Assembly: GCA_010015675.1 (NCBI GenBank)
Contig: ML976986.1
Span: 203,715-267,714, forward strand
DNA from: Byssothecium circinans
Taxonomy: Eukaryota > Ascomycota > Dothideomycetes > Pleosporales > Massarinaceae
Length of the DNA stretch: 64,000 nt
Direction: 5' to 3'
Shown here piece by piece: positions 10,438 to 21,633 of the stretch. Each line of letters opens with the position of its first letter. The stretch's first letter is position 1. The position numbers were made by a program, and so were the translations under genes. Below the pieces are notes generated by a model. The model was given only the letters and a program-made list of their open reading frames with translations, had not been told where the DNA came from and made no database searches.

Positions 10438-11292
10438 ACATCGTGGTGCTTGAGCATGTCGCGTTGAGTTGATATGTGAGGAGCAGAGGAGGCGTTGGAA
10501 GTTTGGGAACAATGACCTCCGCGGGATGATGGAAGGGAGGGAGCATTGGTCGAAGTTCTGCCTGCATGTATGCACGCGTGTGTCGGATAGCAATGCAAAC
10601 CATTTGGTAGCTCCGACGAATACTGTTTATCTTGTTTCCATGAAATTGCAGCGTCTTTCTGTTCCAAAGCCGTATGGGAAGAAACTCGTAGCTGCCTCGT
10701 TGAGGGAAACAAGTGATCAATGAAGGAAATTGATAGCTGCTTTGACTCTTCTAGGACTAGGATAGAAGTGCGGTGGAGTGGGTCGTTAGCCTGATCGATG
10801 TTAAGCGAATAATGGATGTTTTATTAGTTAGTTGTTAATAAGTCGTCAGGTAGGACTAATGGAGCCAGCGCAGTTGAGGTGATGGCGACCAGTGCAACGA
10901 AATCGAACCTAAGTCGTGTGAGATGAGTAATCAGAAATGGGCAGAGGAAAAGAAGGGTGACGACGAAGAAATACTTCGCCCATCCAGGGGCAAGAACTTC
11001 TCAACACCAATAGAGAGAAATACTCTCCAATCAATGCCAACACACAAAACACAAAAAAATGGCGAGCGCAAAGAAGTGTAAATTTGTAGTGTAGTTTTGA
11101 ATACGAAGTTACTATTAAACAAACGAATCTAAAGAAGAAAAGCAAAGAAAACTAAATGCTCGCAAGATGATGCCATAAACAAAAATTGATGACGCCCAAG
11201 ATCCCTCCAAAGTCTATTCCATCCAACCAAAAGAAGACACATTGCTCGAGTGCATTAGAGAACAGTGCATCCCCGCTTACTGTTCAACGCTT
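10438..11292. other. Intergenic, convergent 3' regions
   Basis: Between the Tyr-rich gene and the stop of the secreted repeat protein. It is A-rich toward the right end (about 11040-11180). No gene is seen. Confidence 0.5.
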
Positions 11293-13281
11293 TTAGACGC
11301 GGAGCTTACGGTAGTGGTTGCCGTAGCTGCCACCTCCCTGGGATCCACTGCCGTACTGTCCGTTGTTTCCGTAGGACGGGGCGGAAGAGGGGGCGGGCTT
11401 CGCGCCGTAGTTTTGAGCGCTAGTAGTAGGCTTAGCGGTGGTGGCGGGTGCCGAAGGAACATAGCTGGATGGCTGGTGAGCTCCGTATTGACCGCCCGCT
11501 GAGGTGGTTGGCTTCGCGCTGGAGGCAGGAGCAGATGGTTGGCCACCGTGTCCGTACTCACCGCCGGCGGAGGTGGTGGGCTTCACGCTGGAAGGGACGT
11601 AGCTAGATGGCTGGTGGGCACCGTATTGACCGCCCGCTGAGGTGGTCGGCTTCACGCTGGAGACAGGAGCAGATGGCTGGCCACCGTGTCCGTACTCACC
11701 GCCTACAGGAGTAGTAGTCGGCTTGGCGCTGGAAGGAACGTAGCTAGAGGGCTGATGCTGGCCGTAACCTTGAGTGGTAGCAGGAGCGCTGGACGAAGGA
11801 GCGTAGGAAGAAGCAGGCTGGCTAGGGCCGTTTCCATAAGGAGCGCTGGGCTTCGCCGAGGACGAGGGACCTTGACCATAAGGCGCGGATGCACCTGGGG
11901 TAGTGGTGGGCTTGACAGAGCTGGAACCGTGGTTGTAGCCTCCTGTGGTAGAGGGTTTGACAGTGGTAGAGTTACCGCCGTGACCTCCATACCCAGGGTG
12001 ACTGGAAGGCTTCTCACCACCACCATAGCTGGGCTTGCTTGAGGGAGATTCACCACCACCGTAGCTAGGCTTGCTTGTCGGCTTCTCGCCACCACCGTAG
12101 CTGGGCTTGGTTGTCGGCTTCTCGCCACCACCGTAGCTGGGCTTGCTTGTCGGCTTCTCACCACCACCATAGCCGGGCTTGCCAGTAGGGATCACACCGT
12201 ATCCAGTAGGCTTGGAGCCGCTGGGAACGTGGACAGGCTTAGTGGAGTTTCCAGTGCCATAGGGAGGGTATCTGAGATTACAAGTTAGCAGCCACTTCGC
12301 AAAAGAAGACATTCGAGTAACTTACCCAGTAGGCTTTCCGGAAGGAACGACGCCGCTGTGAGACGGCTTACCACCGGAGCCGTAGCCCGGCTTCGAGGAG
12401 CCACTTGGCTTGGAGCCTGAGCCGTAGCCTGGAGCCGAAGAGGGCTTGCCTCCTGAGCCGTAGCCCGGAGCAGAGCTAGGCTTGGAGCCCGAGCCATAGG
12501 TGCCCTTGGAGCTAGGGGCGGGGGTAGAATCCCCATAAGAGGGGCCGGAAGGGCTGGGAGTCTCCTCGTCGTCCTCCTCCTCATCTTCTTCCTCGTCATC
12601 CTCGTCTTCCTTCTCGTCATCGTCATTTCCGTAACCCTTAGGGGTCTCATCCTCGTCCTCTTCCTCCTCGTCGTCATCCTCAGAGGGGGTGGCGTTGTAC
12701 GTCTTCGCGGGCTCGGAGCCAGCCGGGGCAGCAGGCCCAGTGGACTGAGGCGAGTAGACGCCAGTGTTGCCGCCACCGTAAGATCCACCAGCACCAGCCG
12801 GAACGGTGGAAGTGACGGTGATCACAGCAGTGGAAGTGTAGATCGAAGTCACAACCGTGGTAGAGGTGGTAACGCAGCTGTCGCCGCCGTGGGGAGGAAC
12901 AACGGGGTACCCGGTACCGCTGGGAATAGCGTAGGTGGGCTTGTCACCGCCTCCGTAGTGACCAGAGCCGGTACCTGAAGGGTGGGGGAAGCCGCCGGAG
13001 GGATGACCCTTGCCCGTGCCAGACGGGACAGAGTGCGAGTTCTTGCCGCTTGGTGACGCTCCGCCCGTTGGCTTGTAGGGTTGTATGCTCAAAGATCCAG
13101 AAGGCTTCCCACCGCCATAGCTACCCGCAGGAGTAGTGGTTGGCTTGACGCTGGAGACTACCTTGGAAGAGGAAGCACCGCCGTAGGACGGAGGTTGGGG
13201 AGCAGCCTGGTAGCTGTCATAGTTGGATGCCGCGGCCAAGCTGCTCAGAGCAGACAGGGCGAGGAATGCCTTGCCAGACAT
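11293..13281 (-). CDS. Secreted Pro/Ser/Thr/Gly-rich repeat protein (cell-wall type)
   Basis: Two exons, 13281-12326 and 12271-11293, with a 54-nt intron (GTAAGT...CTCAG) that restores the reading ...KPTGYPPYGTG; 644 aa. The N-terminal signal peptide is MSGKAFLALSALSSLAAAS. Then come GYGGGKPS-type repeats, one Cys-containing segment with Thr/Val stretches (TTVVTSIYTSTAVITVTST), and a long acidic Asp/Glu block (about residues 205-240). Further on there are tandem KPSYGGGEKPT repeats and longer alternating units of YGHGGQPSAP and YGAHQPSSYVP, each followed by KPTTSAGG. The sequence suits heavy O-mannosylation. No C-terminal hydrophobic GPI signal is seen; the end is basic (YRKLRV), so release or wall trapping is more likely. 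Function unknown. Confidence 0.8.
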
Positions 13282-13406
13282 GATTAAAGGCTAAGTCAAG
13301 AAATGCAGTATAAACGAGTGACTGCTAGGAAACAAACAAAGATCAGGAAAAGAATGTGTAGTTGGATGCACCGTGGTGATTGAGTCCAGAGCGGGATCCA
13401 GGAGAT

Positions 13407-13414
13407 CTTTTATA
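13407..13414 (-). promoter_or_regulatory. TATA box of the secreted repeat protein gene
   Basis: TATAAAAG on the minus strand, about 126 nt before the ATG at 13281. It is the third gene in a row with a clear TATA element at this distance. Confidence 0.6.
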
Positions 13415-14193
13415 CGGACTCGTGCTCTGATCCGCATCTTTGAACCAAAATGATTTAGCGTGCTCACTCATACTGCATCGGACTTGCGTGACCCCGGGCG
13501 CCGTCGTATACGATACCTGTGGGGTGAGTAGACGAACGGGCCATGCAATGTCCGAGTCAGTCTCCACAGTTCGTTCTGCTCGCGCTGTGGCTCGGAGGCT
13601 GAGTTCATGCCCGGCCTACTTCCGTGTTCGTACTGGATATTGTGAATTCGCCTACCAATGAGATCAGCTTCAGTCAGTGTGCCTGTAAGCAACCGTTGAG
13701 CTGAATGGTTTCAATAGAGTTCGTGATGATCCAAATTCGCACGTAGACGGACGTTAGCTTGAGCTCGCTTAGGGAACGACCTCAACCCCCTAACGCTTCG
13801 TGCGAGATTTAGGCAAACCTACGCCCAAAGCACGATGCAGTATCTAGGCAAAATTGGCCAGGAGTGGTAAAGTGCTTCTCGCGAACAAAGGTGTTTGTTC
13901 CGGGCGGCCCTAAGAAACAATTGACAATTTCTTAATTCGGGAGCTGTAAGCAACCCCCTGCAGGGGTACATCATGCTTGCTGACGGCCTTGGTCTATTTC
14001 GGAATCCTGTGCATGCAATGCCATGCATGTAAATGCTTGTTCTATGGGTCCACATTGCGTACTCAATAATTACGATTTACGATTCAGATGTCTCGACCAT
14101 TGTGCAAACATGCAACGGCTTCTAGACGTGGCTGAACGTAATGGCACCATGCCCAGGAATAATGCCATCGTTTTCGATAGATAAACCAATATT
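13415..14193. other. Intergenic, no supported gene
   Basis: Upstream region of the secreted protein gene and 3' region of the VMA22-like gene. It has only short frames without coding character. Confidence 0.5.
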
Positions 14194-14984
14194 TCAGAGT
14201 TTCTTAAACTGTTTTCTCAGCCGTCCTATGTCGATCTCTTGCTGTCTAAGGTCTCTCGCCAGGTTCGCAAGCTGAGGCAGAGGACCCTCGACCGCAGAGA
14301 CAAACGATGACTGTGCGGAACGCAGCGGCTGTGGAACGAGAATGCCAAACCAGCGAATGGGATCCGGCGGCGATGGGACATCCTTCGCAGATGCGTCGAC
14401 ACTCTTCTCGATCTTCGGGGTGGTGGCTGTTTCGAAACATGCAGGTACAGTGTCCGCTGTGGGGTCTGTCGCCTCTTTATCGACGGCAACAGCCTTTCTA
14501 GTGCCGTCTGACGGTTCATCAGGGGCGGGGGCGTCAACGGAGAACGTGACTTTAGCCCCTGTGTCCGTTACAGTGCTGCTGTTGGCGTCAGCCGGTCGCT
14601 CTCGGATAAATTTATAGCAGCCACAAGTGACAAAGAGCGAGGACACGGAAGTCCGAATGTTTCGTTTGGGAACGTACACCTTCCTCAAAGCTTGCATTCT
14701 TTCGTCGTAATAATCCTGGCCATATCGTGTTCGAGCTGCATTATTAAAGTTTGCTTGTGCAAGAGTGAAGTAGCCCTTTGCATAAGTCATGTTAGCTGGT
14801 GCTGCTGTTTCAAGTCGGAACCACTCACCGCGGACAGGTGCGAGGTCAGCTTTTGCTGAGCTTGTTCGTAAGCGTCGAGTGTTTTTAGGTATTGCTCAAG
14901 TAATTCGTCCAGCTTGATGACCAGCTCATCTTTCTGGACGCCTTCTGCGTGCCCTTCGTGAGCTGCGACTTCAGCTGCCGCCAT
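14194..14984 (-). CDS. VMA22/CCDC115-like V-ATPase assembly factor
   Basis: Two exons, 14984-14829 and 14775-14194; the 53-nt intron (GTGAGT...GCAAAG) joins ...TSHLSA to GYFTLAQANF in phase 0; 245 aa. Family signature: an N-terminal helix LDELLEQYLKTLDAYEQAQQ, then GYFTLAQANF and RYGQDYYDERMQAL, as in the Vma22 (CCDC115) proteins that help assemble the V0 sector of the vacuolar ATPase in the endoplasmic reticulum. The middle is low-complexity; the C-terminus has the expected short conserved block (WFGILVPQPLRSAQ) followed by a helix (LPQLANLARDLRQQEIDIGR). It is divergent from SHY1 with 310 bp between starts. Confidence 0.8.
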
Positions 14985-15294
14985 GCTAAAATAAAGCCTG
15001 ACACAGTATCGTGCTGGAATATGAAAGTGTTGTAGAGTTCAGCTGACGCTTGCAGCTAAGGAGGAGATGGCGAAGTTCTCAAACGTTCGCCTGTTTATTC
15101 AGCTCCCGCAATAGGGAGGACGGCGGATGGTTAGTCGATGCTGATGGTGTCCCATTCCAAAGGTTGTCACTTGAGGTGTTCAAGGTTCACTTCGCTACCT
15201 CGGCCGCTAGTCTCCTTCAAGCTCTCAAGCCCTGACGTTCAACATCGACAATCAGATATCTCTCCACCATCACATCCAAACCCAGCCCACCACG
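14985..15294. promoter_or_regulatory. Bidirectional promoter, VMA22-like / SHY1
   Basis: A 310-bp spacer between two divergent start codons; no other gene fits. The right end is C/A-rich leader sequence. Confidence 0.5.
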
Positions 15295-16451
15295 ATGTCG
15301 AAACCAAACCCTTTTCTAAACGTCTTCCGTCGCTACTACACACAACCCCCCCTTAAACCACCCCCAATAGCGCACCCCCGCCCTTCCACCCCACCACAAT
15401 GCCTCCGCCTCCGCCTTCGCTCCCACCTCAAACTCCAAGCCACCATCCGCAGAAACCTCTCCTTCACCCCCTCACGCAAGAACAATAGTGGTGGTCTCGA
15501 CCCCAACTTTGTCTCCATCCTCGACCGACCCGCGAAGATGGCACGAGTAGGCAAGCAACACGGCCCAGGCCTCATAATCCTCGCCATAATACCCATCACA
15601 GCCTTCGTACTCGGGTGCTGGCAAGTGCAACGACTAGGCTGGAAGACGGAACTAGTCGCGCGTTTCGAAGACCGTTTGACCTTCCCACCCCTCGAACTTC
15701 CCCTCCGCATCGACCCCGCCGCAATCGAAGACTTCGACTACCGCCGCGTCTGGGCCCGCGGCAAGCTCCGCCACGACCAGGAAATGCTGATCGGGCCGCG
15801 CATGATGGAAGGCGAGGAAGGATATACCGTTGTTACACCTCTTGAACGCGAGGACGAGCGGGGGAATAAGAGCAAGATCTTGTGCTGTAGGGGCTGGATT
15901 CGGAAGGATGCGGAGAAACAGTGGTTTAGGAAACAGACGGGGGCGTTGCCCGAGGAGGAGGTCGTGATTGAGGGCCTGCTTAGGACGCCGCCGAAGGGGA
16001 ATATGTTTACGCCGCGGAATGTGCCTGAAGAGGGGAAGTGGTTTTTCCCGAGTGTGGAGGAGATGGCGGCTTGGACGGGAAGTCAGCCTGTTTGGGTGGA
16101 GGAGACGATGAGTAAGTCAACATAGGTTGTGGGTGGCGTGGAAGTGTATTGGATGAATTGAATGGAAGTTGGGTATCTAACTGAAATAACAGCGCCGGAT
16201 CTACTCGTCAGCTATGAGCGGGAACCAAAGGGTATCCCGATCGGACGACCTGCTACCGTGAACTTGAGGAATAATCATACACAGTACATTTTCACATGGT
16301 GAGCGAAAGTCCCGCTTCTCTCTGTCCTCAGAAGCTAATATCCTGCAGGTACGCGCTGAGTCTCGCGACATCGATCATGTTCTGGATGGTCGTCAAAAAA
16401 CCCTTATCTGGTACCCAAAGACGCGTACGACATAGCTCCGAGTGGTCGTAA
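15295..16451 (+). CDS. SHY1: SURF1/Shy1 cytochrome c oxidase assembly protein
   Basis: Three exons, 15295-16111, 16193-16298 and 16349-16451 (introns of 80 and 50 nt); 341 aa. It is an inner-membrane protein that acts in Cox1 maturation and haem insertion. The N-terminus is a Ser/Arg-rich mitochondrial presequence. SURF1 signatures follow: the first membrane helix (ITAFVLGCWQVQRLGWK), the FDYRRVWARGKLRHDQEMLIGPR block (split over two conserved motifs), CCRGWIRKD, GLLRTPPKGNMFTPRN, and after splicing NNHTQYIFTWYALSLATSIM, the second membrane helix. The C-terminal tail ends in basic residues. The stop is only 20 bp from the CENP-T stop on the other strand, so the 3' UTRs must overlap. Confidence 0.93.
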
Positions 16452-16471
16452 TCTACCTATCTTTGCATTTC

Positions 16472-18317
16472 TCAATCATCTTCGTCATCTACGTGGATCG
16501 TCGCCATCCGCTTCCGCTTTTGCCTCCTCAGCTTGGGGATAGGCTCCATTCGCAGCTGCTGAAGCAGCTCTCTCGGCAGCAATTTCTGTGCTAGTGAAAA
16601 CGCCGTGCTAGTATTGGTGATCTGGCGCGTCCTGGAAAAGGTTAGCATCTGTATAATAGTGTGCCGAGTATCTGTATCATGTGAAAACTGTACATACCTC
16701 TTCATCAGAGCGATGACATCACTCTCTTCAATCATCTTTCGCCCGCCATGTTCTGCGTAGGCCGCTAGATCTTCCCCGATTTGCTCGAAGAAGAAATCCG
16801 AGCTCTGTACCAGTGATGCAAGCGTGTCTTGGCTGATCTTTGCCTTGCCTCCTTGAGATTTAGCAAAGCCCATTGCGAGCTTTTTGACCGTTGCGGCCGG
16901 CATAGTGGGATATGCGTGTCCAAATCTAGAAACGTTGAGTGACTTGCGCTGCTGACCAACACACTTCTGAGCAACCGAGCGTTCGGGACTTTGTGTCTGC
17001 AGACTGCGGTCGATGGCGGACACCTCTTCACGGTAGGCTTGAAGGTCTGCATCTTCGTCTTGCTCGGGCTCAGACTCCCATCCTGCTATAGCGAAGCCAT
17101 CGCCGCCATCATCGACCGTAGGCAATGCAGCAGTCTCCTCCTCTTGATCAATCTCGGCACCAGCCTGCATCTCGTTGTCATCAACTTCCTCCTCTTCATC
17201 ACCTTCGAGGATAGTCTGTTCAGCGACGTTCCTTGTTCCATCTTCTTCGACTTCTTCTTCCTCGATAGGAGCCTCCGTGCGTGGCGGGATCGTGAACCGA
17301 AACGTAGGCTCCTCAGTCTCGTCATCCATTTCCCCAAATACACCTAGACTAACATCACTTTGGCGGCCACCTCGCCGCCCTGTCAACATTTCGACAGTGT
17401 CTTCCAGTCCTTCTTCAGGTACTTGTTCCAGCAGATCGTCTGGGTTCATCGTTCGTCTACGATTGATGAAAACGCCATCTACCTCATATTCATCTCCATC
17501 CACCCCAAGTTCATTCACATCGGCAAATCCACTGATCCTCCTAGTATACGACAGTCGCGGATCCTCGCTCAATGCTCGCCGTCCGAACTCAAGAGATTGA
17601 ATAGTGCCATTATCAACATCATCTGGTAGATTTGGGAGGAGCGACTGTCGCGGGGGTACTTCATGGATACTATCGTCATCGTCGTACATGTCTGCGAGCG
17701 GCATGGAAAGACGGGGCACCGCAGGATCTGGCCCATCGTCAATGTCCGGTAGGTCTAGAGCTGAATGACGAGAAGGTCGTGCGGGTACTAATGGCGAAGG
17801 TTCAATGGGTCGAGTATCGCGTGCGAGCACTGTTGCCAATATTAATTCCTGTGCCTCTCCATGTGAGCATCTACGAGCGCACCTCTGCTGAGATCCCGCA
17901 GGATGTCCCGCGGTGTCTCCCTCTGTACTCTGCCGCTCCTCCTGCGTACATGGCCCGGAGTCCTCGCGGCATTTGCGCGTTCTCTCAAAGCTCGAATCGC
18001 ATGCGGTGTTGTCGGTGCTGCTCGTCTGCTAGGAATAGGGCGAGTTGCCGGTCCACCGCGGGGTGTCCTTGCGGTTCCTGGTGTGCGCACATTCCGGCTA
18101 CCTGGCGTCGTAGCCCCGGCACTGGCAGCACGGCGAAAAGGAGTTACTGGCTTGGTCGCAACGGTCGCAAGTCGTTGAAGCTGAAAGCAAGTTAGAAAAA
18201 CATGGGCTAAATAGGAGTCATGATGCTTACATCGGCGTATAGCGTAGAAGGATTAGAGTCCATTCCTGCTGAATTGCGCGGGCTCATGCGCTGCTTCTTG
18301 CGCGCTGATTCGGACAT
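16472..18317 (-). CDS. CENP-T inner kinetochore protein
   Basis: Four exons: 18317-18231, 18180-17883, 17829-16698 and 16631-16472; 558 aa. CENP-T (Cnn1 in yeast) links centromeric chromatin to the Ndc80 complex. The N-terminal arm is Arg/Thr/Pro-rich with many TP sites, and exon 2/3 splicing creates ETPRDILRDLSRVLARDTRP. A long acidic disordered middle follows. The C-terminal histone fold (about residues 400-530) has FGHAYPTMPAATVKKLAMGF, SQDTLASLVQSSDFFFEQIG, KMIEESDVIALMKR and, after the last 66-nt intron, TRQITNTSTAFSLAQKLLPR, the family hallmark, then a basic end. The third exon opens as a long frame at a TTG, but the ATG is the one at 18317. It is divergent from CMS1. Confidence 0.92.
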
Positions 18318-18507
18318 GTTTGCTCATTCACGAAGACTTTGATCGCACGTTGTCTCGGAGCGGGTCAATGTTGACGTTCACGCGTCGCGTCATCTCCTCG
18401 CAGGGCTTAGCTCCACGAGATCTTATCGATAGCACGTCCCCCAAAACTTTTTGTTTCATCGGTTGATGCCGATATCCATCATTGCACACTCAAACAACTA
18501 TTACAAC
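18318..18507. promoter_or_regulatory. Short bidirectional promoter, CENP-T / CMS1
   Basis: Only 190 bp separate the two start codons. It contains GATAA/ATCGAT-type sequence near 18424 and no clear TATA box. Confidence 0.5.
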
Positions 18508-19437
18508 ATGTCAGACTCTGAAGCTGAAGGAGGCATCCCGCTGATAGAACCCGAGTTTGACACTTCAACGACTTCCAAAAAGCGCAAGAGAGATTCAGAG
18601 TCGGAGACGAGTCACGAGAGCAAAAAGGCCATCAAGAAAGCGAAGCGGAAAGAGAAGAAAAAGCAGAAATTGAAGGCTATCAATGAGGATGATCTGGATG
18701 AAGAGCTAGGAATTAACCATGCATTCGAGAGAATGGACAGTCAACTGTTGGCGGATTACATAAACTCGCGAACTAGGCTCTATGGAAAGGACCTCAGCAG
18801 TGTGGAGCTTGAGGACAAGTTCATTCCTAGTAAGAACTTCGAGTTTGCCCAACTATGTGTATGCTAATAGCATGTAGCTCGAACCATCAAGGACACCAGC
18901 AGCTGGGCCGAAACCCGGAAGCTGGACAACCTCGCCACCTTCCTCAAGAAGCAATGCAAGAAGCTGGGGCCGACACCTGACAAGCCGAAAGGAGCACCGC
19001 ATACTCTCGTAGTGACAGCCTCCGGTATTCGAGCTGCTGATGTGTTCCGGTCGCTGAAAACTGGACTGCCAAAAGCAGGCGTGAAGAACCCGAATGTTGC
19101 CAAGTTATTCGCCAAGCATATGAAGGTTGCTGAGCAGGTCGAGCACCTCAAGAAGAACAAGTAGGCGTTCTTTTGTCTTCGTCGAACCTGATCGTTAATG
19201 AGGCATAGGATTGATTTCGGCGTCGGTACACCTGAGCGGTTGTCTGCGCTCCTCGATCAGAATGCTCTATCAACAGTCAATTTGAAGCGAGTAGTCATCG
19301 ACGCATCATACATTGACCAGAAGAAGCGTGGCATTCTCGACATGAAGGAACTCCACGAGCCTCTCATCAAGCTCCTGCTACGGAAAGAATTTGTCGGTGA
19401 CGATGATGACGGCAACGACCTGTTCCTGTTCTATTAG
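18508..19437 (+). CDS. CMS1: CMS1-like ribosome biogenesis protein
   Basis: Three exons, 18508-18829, 18878-19160 and 19209-19437, with 48-nt introns; 277 aa. Cms1 family proteins associate with the 90S pre-ribosome/SSU processome. Visible marks: a lysine-rich N-terminal nuclear segment (KKAIKKAKRKEKKKQKLK), INHAFERMDSQLLADYI, then a helicase-like lower half with TLVVTASGIRAADVFRSL, VAKLFAKHMKVAEQVEHL and FGVGTPERLSALL, and the end VVIDASYIDQKKRGILDMKE. A frame extends upstream to a TTG at 18451, but the first ATG with a good context is 18508. Confidence 0.88.
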
Positions 19438-20777
19438 GTATTAAGCTTCGAAGAAAGTGGTTGCAGACAGTTGATGGATCAGGGTTCGAGTAGTACAATA
19501 ATGATACCCACGTGCGTACCACCTTACCTGAATGGCCACCATTTCACCGTTCAAATCAGGCACGCATGAGGCTGACGATTCGGATTTCAAAATACCAGCT
19601 GATTGTCGCACCACGCTATCCATATAAGAATGTTTCCGAGCCCGGTTGTGTGGCATATTTCAGCCGCGCGTAGTCAGGAGTCAGGACCACGCCAAAATGA
19701 CATCAATGCTGGTGTCGTTGAGACCACAGTTGGATCAATTGGTGACTCGTGAACTTAGCCCGTCCCCAAGATGGCCTGAGTTTTAAGTGTATCGTGTAAT
19801 CACATGTCGGGGAACTTCGAATTGACCCTGAGGTTCGGGGCTGACGGATGGCGCTGTGGGTGTAAAGTAATTGTCCGTATTATGCGACGACAAGGTCGCG
19901 ACAAACCCCCAGCGCGAGACGTGGTGCGATGGTTCATCGACTTCATTTGATAGTGCAGTGAAGTCGCGATACCTATGTGATTCAAGATGTGCTTCGTGTG
20001 GGGCTGCACATGAAGGCGGGGCGCATAGTCCCAGCCGACGAGTAAGAGGTGAATGCGAACGCGTTTTGTGCAGTCGCGTGGCAGGCGGAGCTCAGATTGG
20101 GTTGGGCGAGCATTCACGGCCAGCCTCGTTGATAGTCGCGCGGTGGGTGACGGCCTATCAGCAGTCGAAAGGACAAGGTGTCGTGCAGAGTAGGTGGTAG
20201 GTAGTGGCTCCGTGAGACGGGCGGTGAGTACATTCAACTTCACCAGTCCCGTGTGTCGCAGAAGGGTTTCGGAGGGCGCAGCAGCTCACACGGCTGCCTT
20301 TCAGCCATTCTGCCATTCTGCCAAATCCATCACCACCCTCTTCTCCTGGACTTTACCTCGACACGCAATTACCTGGCCGCCCATCTCGCCGAGCTTCCAG
20401 AAGACCCCTCTTGCGCTTGAGTCGTCGTTCGCCGCCTAGCACAGTTTATCCCCGCCCGGTGGTCCTTGCTGCAGCATCTTCCAAGCTTCTTCGGTCTCCC
20501 GCCTCACCTCACCTCAAGGCCAAGCAATAAACCGCCCCTTCCCTCTGCATACGCTGCCAGCGCCCTTACAAGCTTCTGCGAACCCACTGTGTGCGTCTCC
20601 CGCCTGCGTCACTTCATTCCACGCGCCAACGTACTGATAACTACGTCAGAGGCCTTGCCAGACCCAGCGAGCCTCTTTTCGCTCGCCAACGCCGCGTTTG
20701 CCTTCGTACACAGGTATCGCTACCGCTACCGCTACCACTGCCGACCATCACGAAAGCTTGCATCCGGCTTCTGCACA
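19438..20777. other. Long spacer with the leader of Rac1
   Basis: 1.34 kb without a gene. The last ~500 bp are C/T-rich and promoter/5'-UTR-like, with three tandem CGCTAC units at 20718-20735. Long leaders are common before small GTPase genes. Confidence 0.45.
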
Positions 20778-21633
20778 ATGGCTGCACCCACAACTCAATC
20801 CCTAAAGGTGCGCCCTCGGCATCGCGAACCTCTGCTTTGGGTCCAATAGCTAATCGAGGCGCAGTGTGTCGTGACGGGCGACGGAGCTGTTGGCAAAGTG
20901 AATAGCCTCTATTGCTGCCGCGGTATTCTTAGCTAACGGAACAGACATGTCTCCTCATCTCATACACAACCAACGCTTTCCCTGGCGAGTACATCCCCAC
21001 AGTGTAAGTCGGACCGCGAAACTCTGCAGCATGATCTAACAACTGGCAGCTTTGACAACTACTCCGCAAATGTGATGGTTGATGGCAAGCCCATCAGCCT
21101 CGGGCTTTGGGATACGGCAGGACAGGAGGATTACGATCGCCTGCGACCCCTCTCATACCCTCAGACTGACGTGTTCCTGATTTGCTTTTCCATTGTTAGC
21201 CCGCCCTCGTTTGACAATGTCAAGGCAAAGGTTCGTTGTCTCCGTATTCTAACCAACCATTCGTCACTGACACAAGACAGTGGTACCCCGAGATCGACCA
21301 TCACGCGCCGAATGTCCCCATCATTCTTGTTGGCACAAAGCTCGATCTGAGGGACGATGAAGCAACCAAGGAAAGCCTGCGACAGAAGAAAATGGCACCG
21401 ATACAGTACGAGCAGGCCGTCATGGTGGCCAAGGAGATTAGGGCACAGAAATACTTAGAGTGCTCCGCGCTCACCCAGAGAAACTTGAAGAGCGTGTTCG
21501 ACGAGGCGATCCGGTAGGCTCTTGTCAATCCCCAAGAGCTTCAAGGCGTGACTAACAAATCCATAGTGCGGTGCTCAGCCCTCGTCCTGCGGGACCGACT
21601 AAGAAGCCGAAGAAAAACTGTGTCGTTTTGTGA
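20778..21633 (+). CDS. rac1: Rac1-type Rho-family small GTPase
   Basis: Six exons: 20778-20807, 20865-20897, 20945-21003, 21050-21230, 21281-21513 and 21567-21633; 200 aa. Rac GTPases control polarised growth, actin and NADPH oxidase at the plasma membrane. Motifs: P-loop GDGAVGKT at residues 15-22, switch [49 protein letters not shown], and [16 protein letters not shown]. The tail is [10 protein letters not shown], a polybasic region plus a CAAX box ending in Leu (geranylgeranylation type). Rac rather than Cdc42 is chosen from the [20 protein letters not shown] start and the [13 protein letters not shown] segment. The small first exons are typical of fungal Rho genes. Confidence 0.95.

Noticed and set aside
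11686..12170. Long open frames on both strands within the secreted repeat-protein gene
   Set aside because: They follow the repeats of the real gene in other frames; only the 13281-start frame has a signal peptide and sensible splice site.
19480..19495. GGTTCGAG resembling a tRNA B box
   Set aside because: No matching A box or cloverleaf could be built around it; no tRNA was found anywhere in the window.
20718..20735. Tandem CGCTAC units as a microsatellite of interest
   Set aside because: Only three units in a Rac1 leader; too short to be notable.
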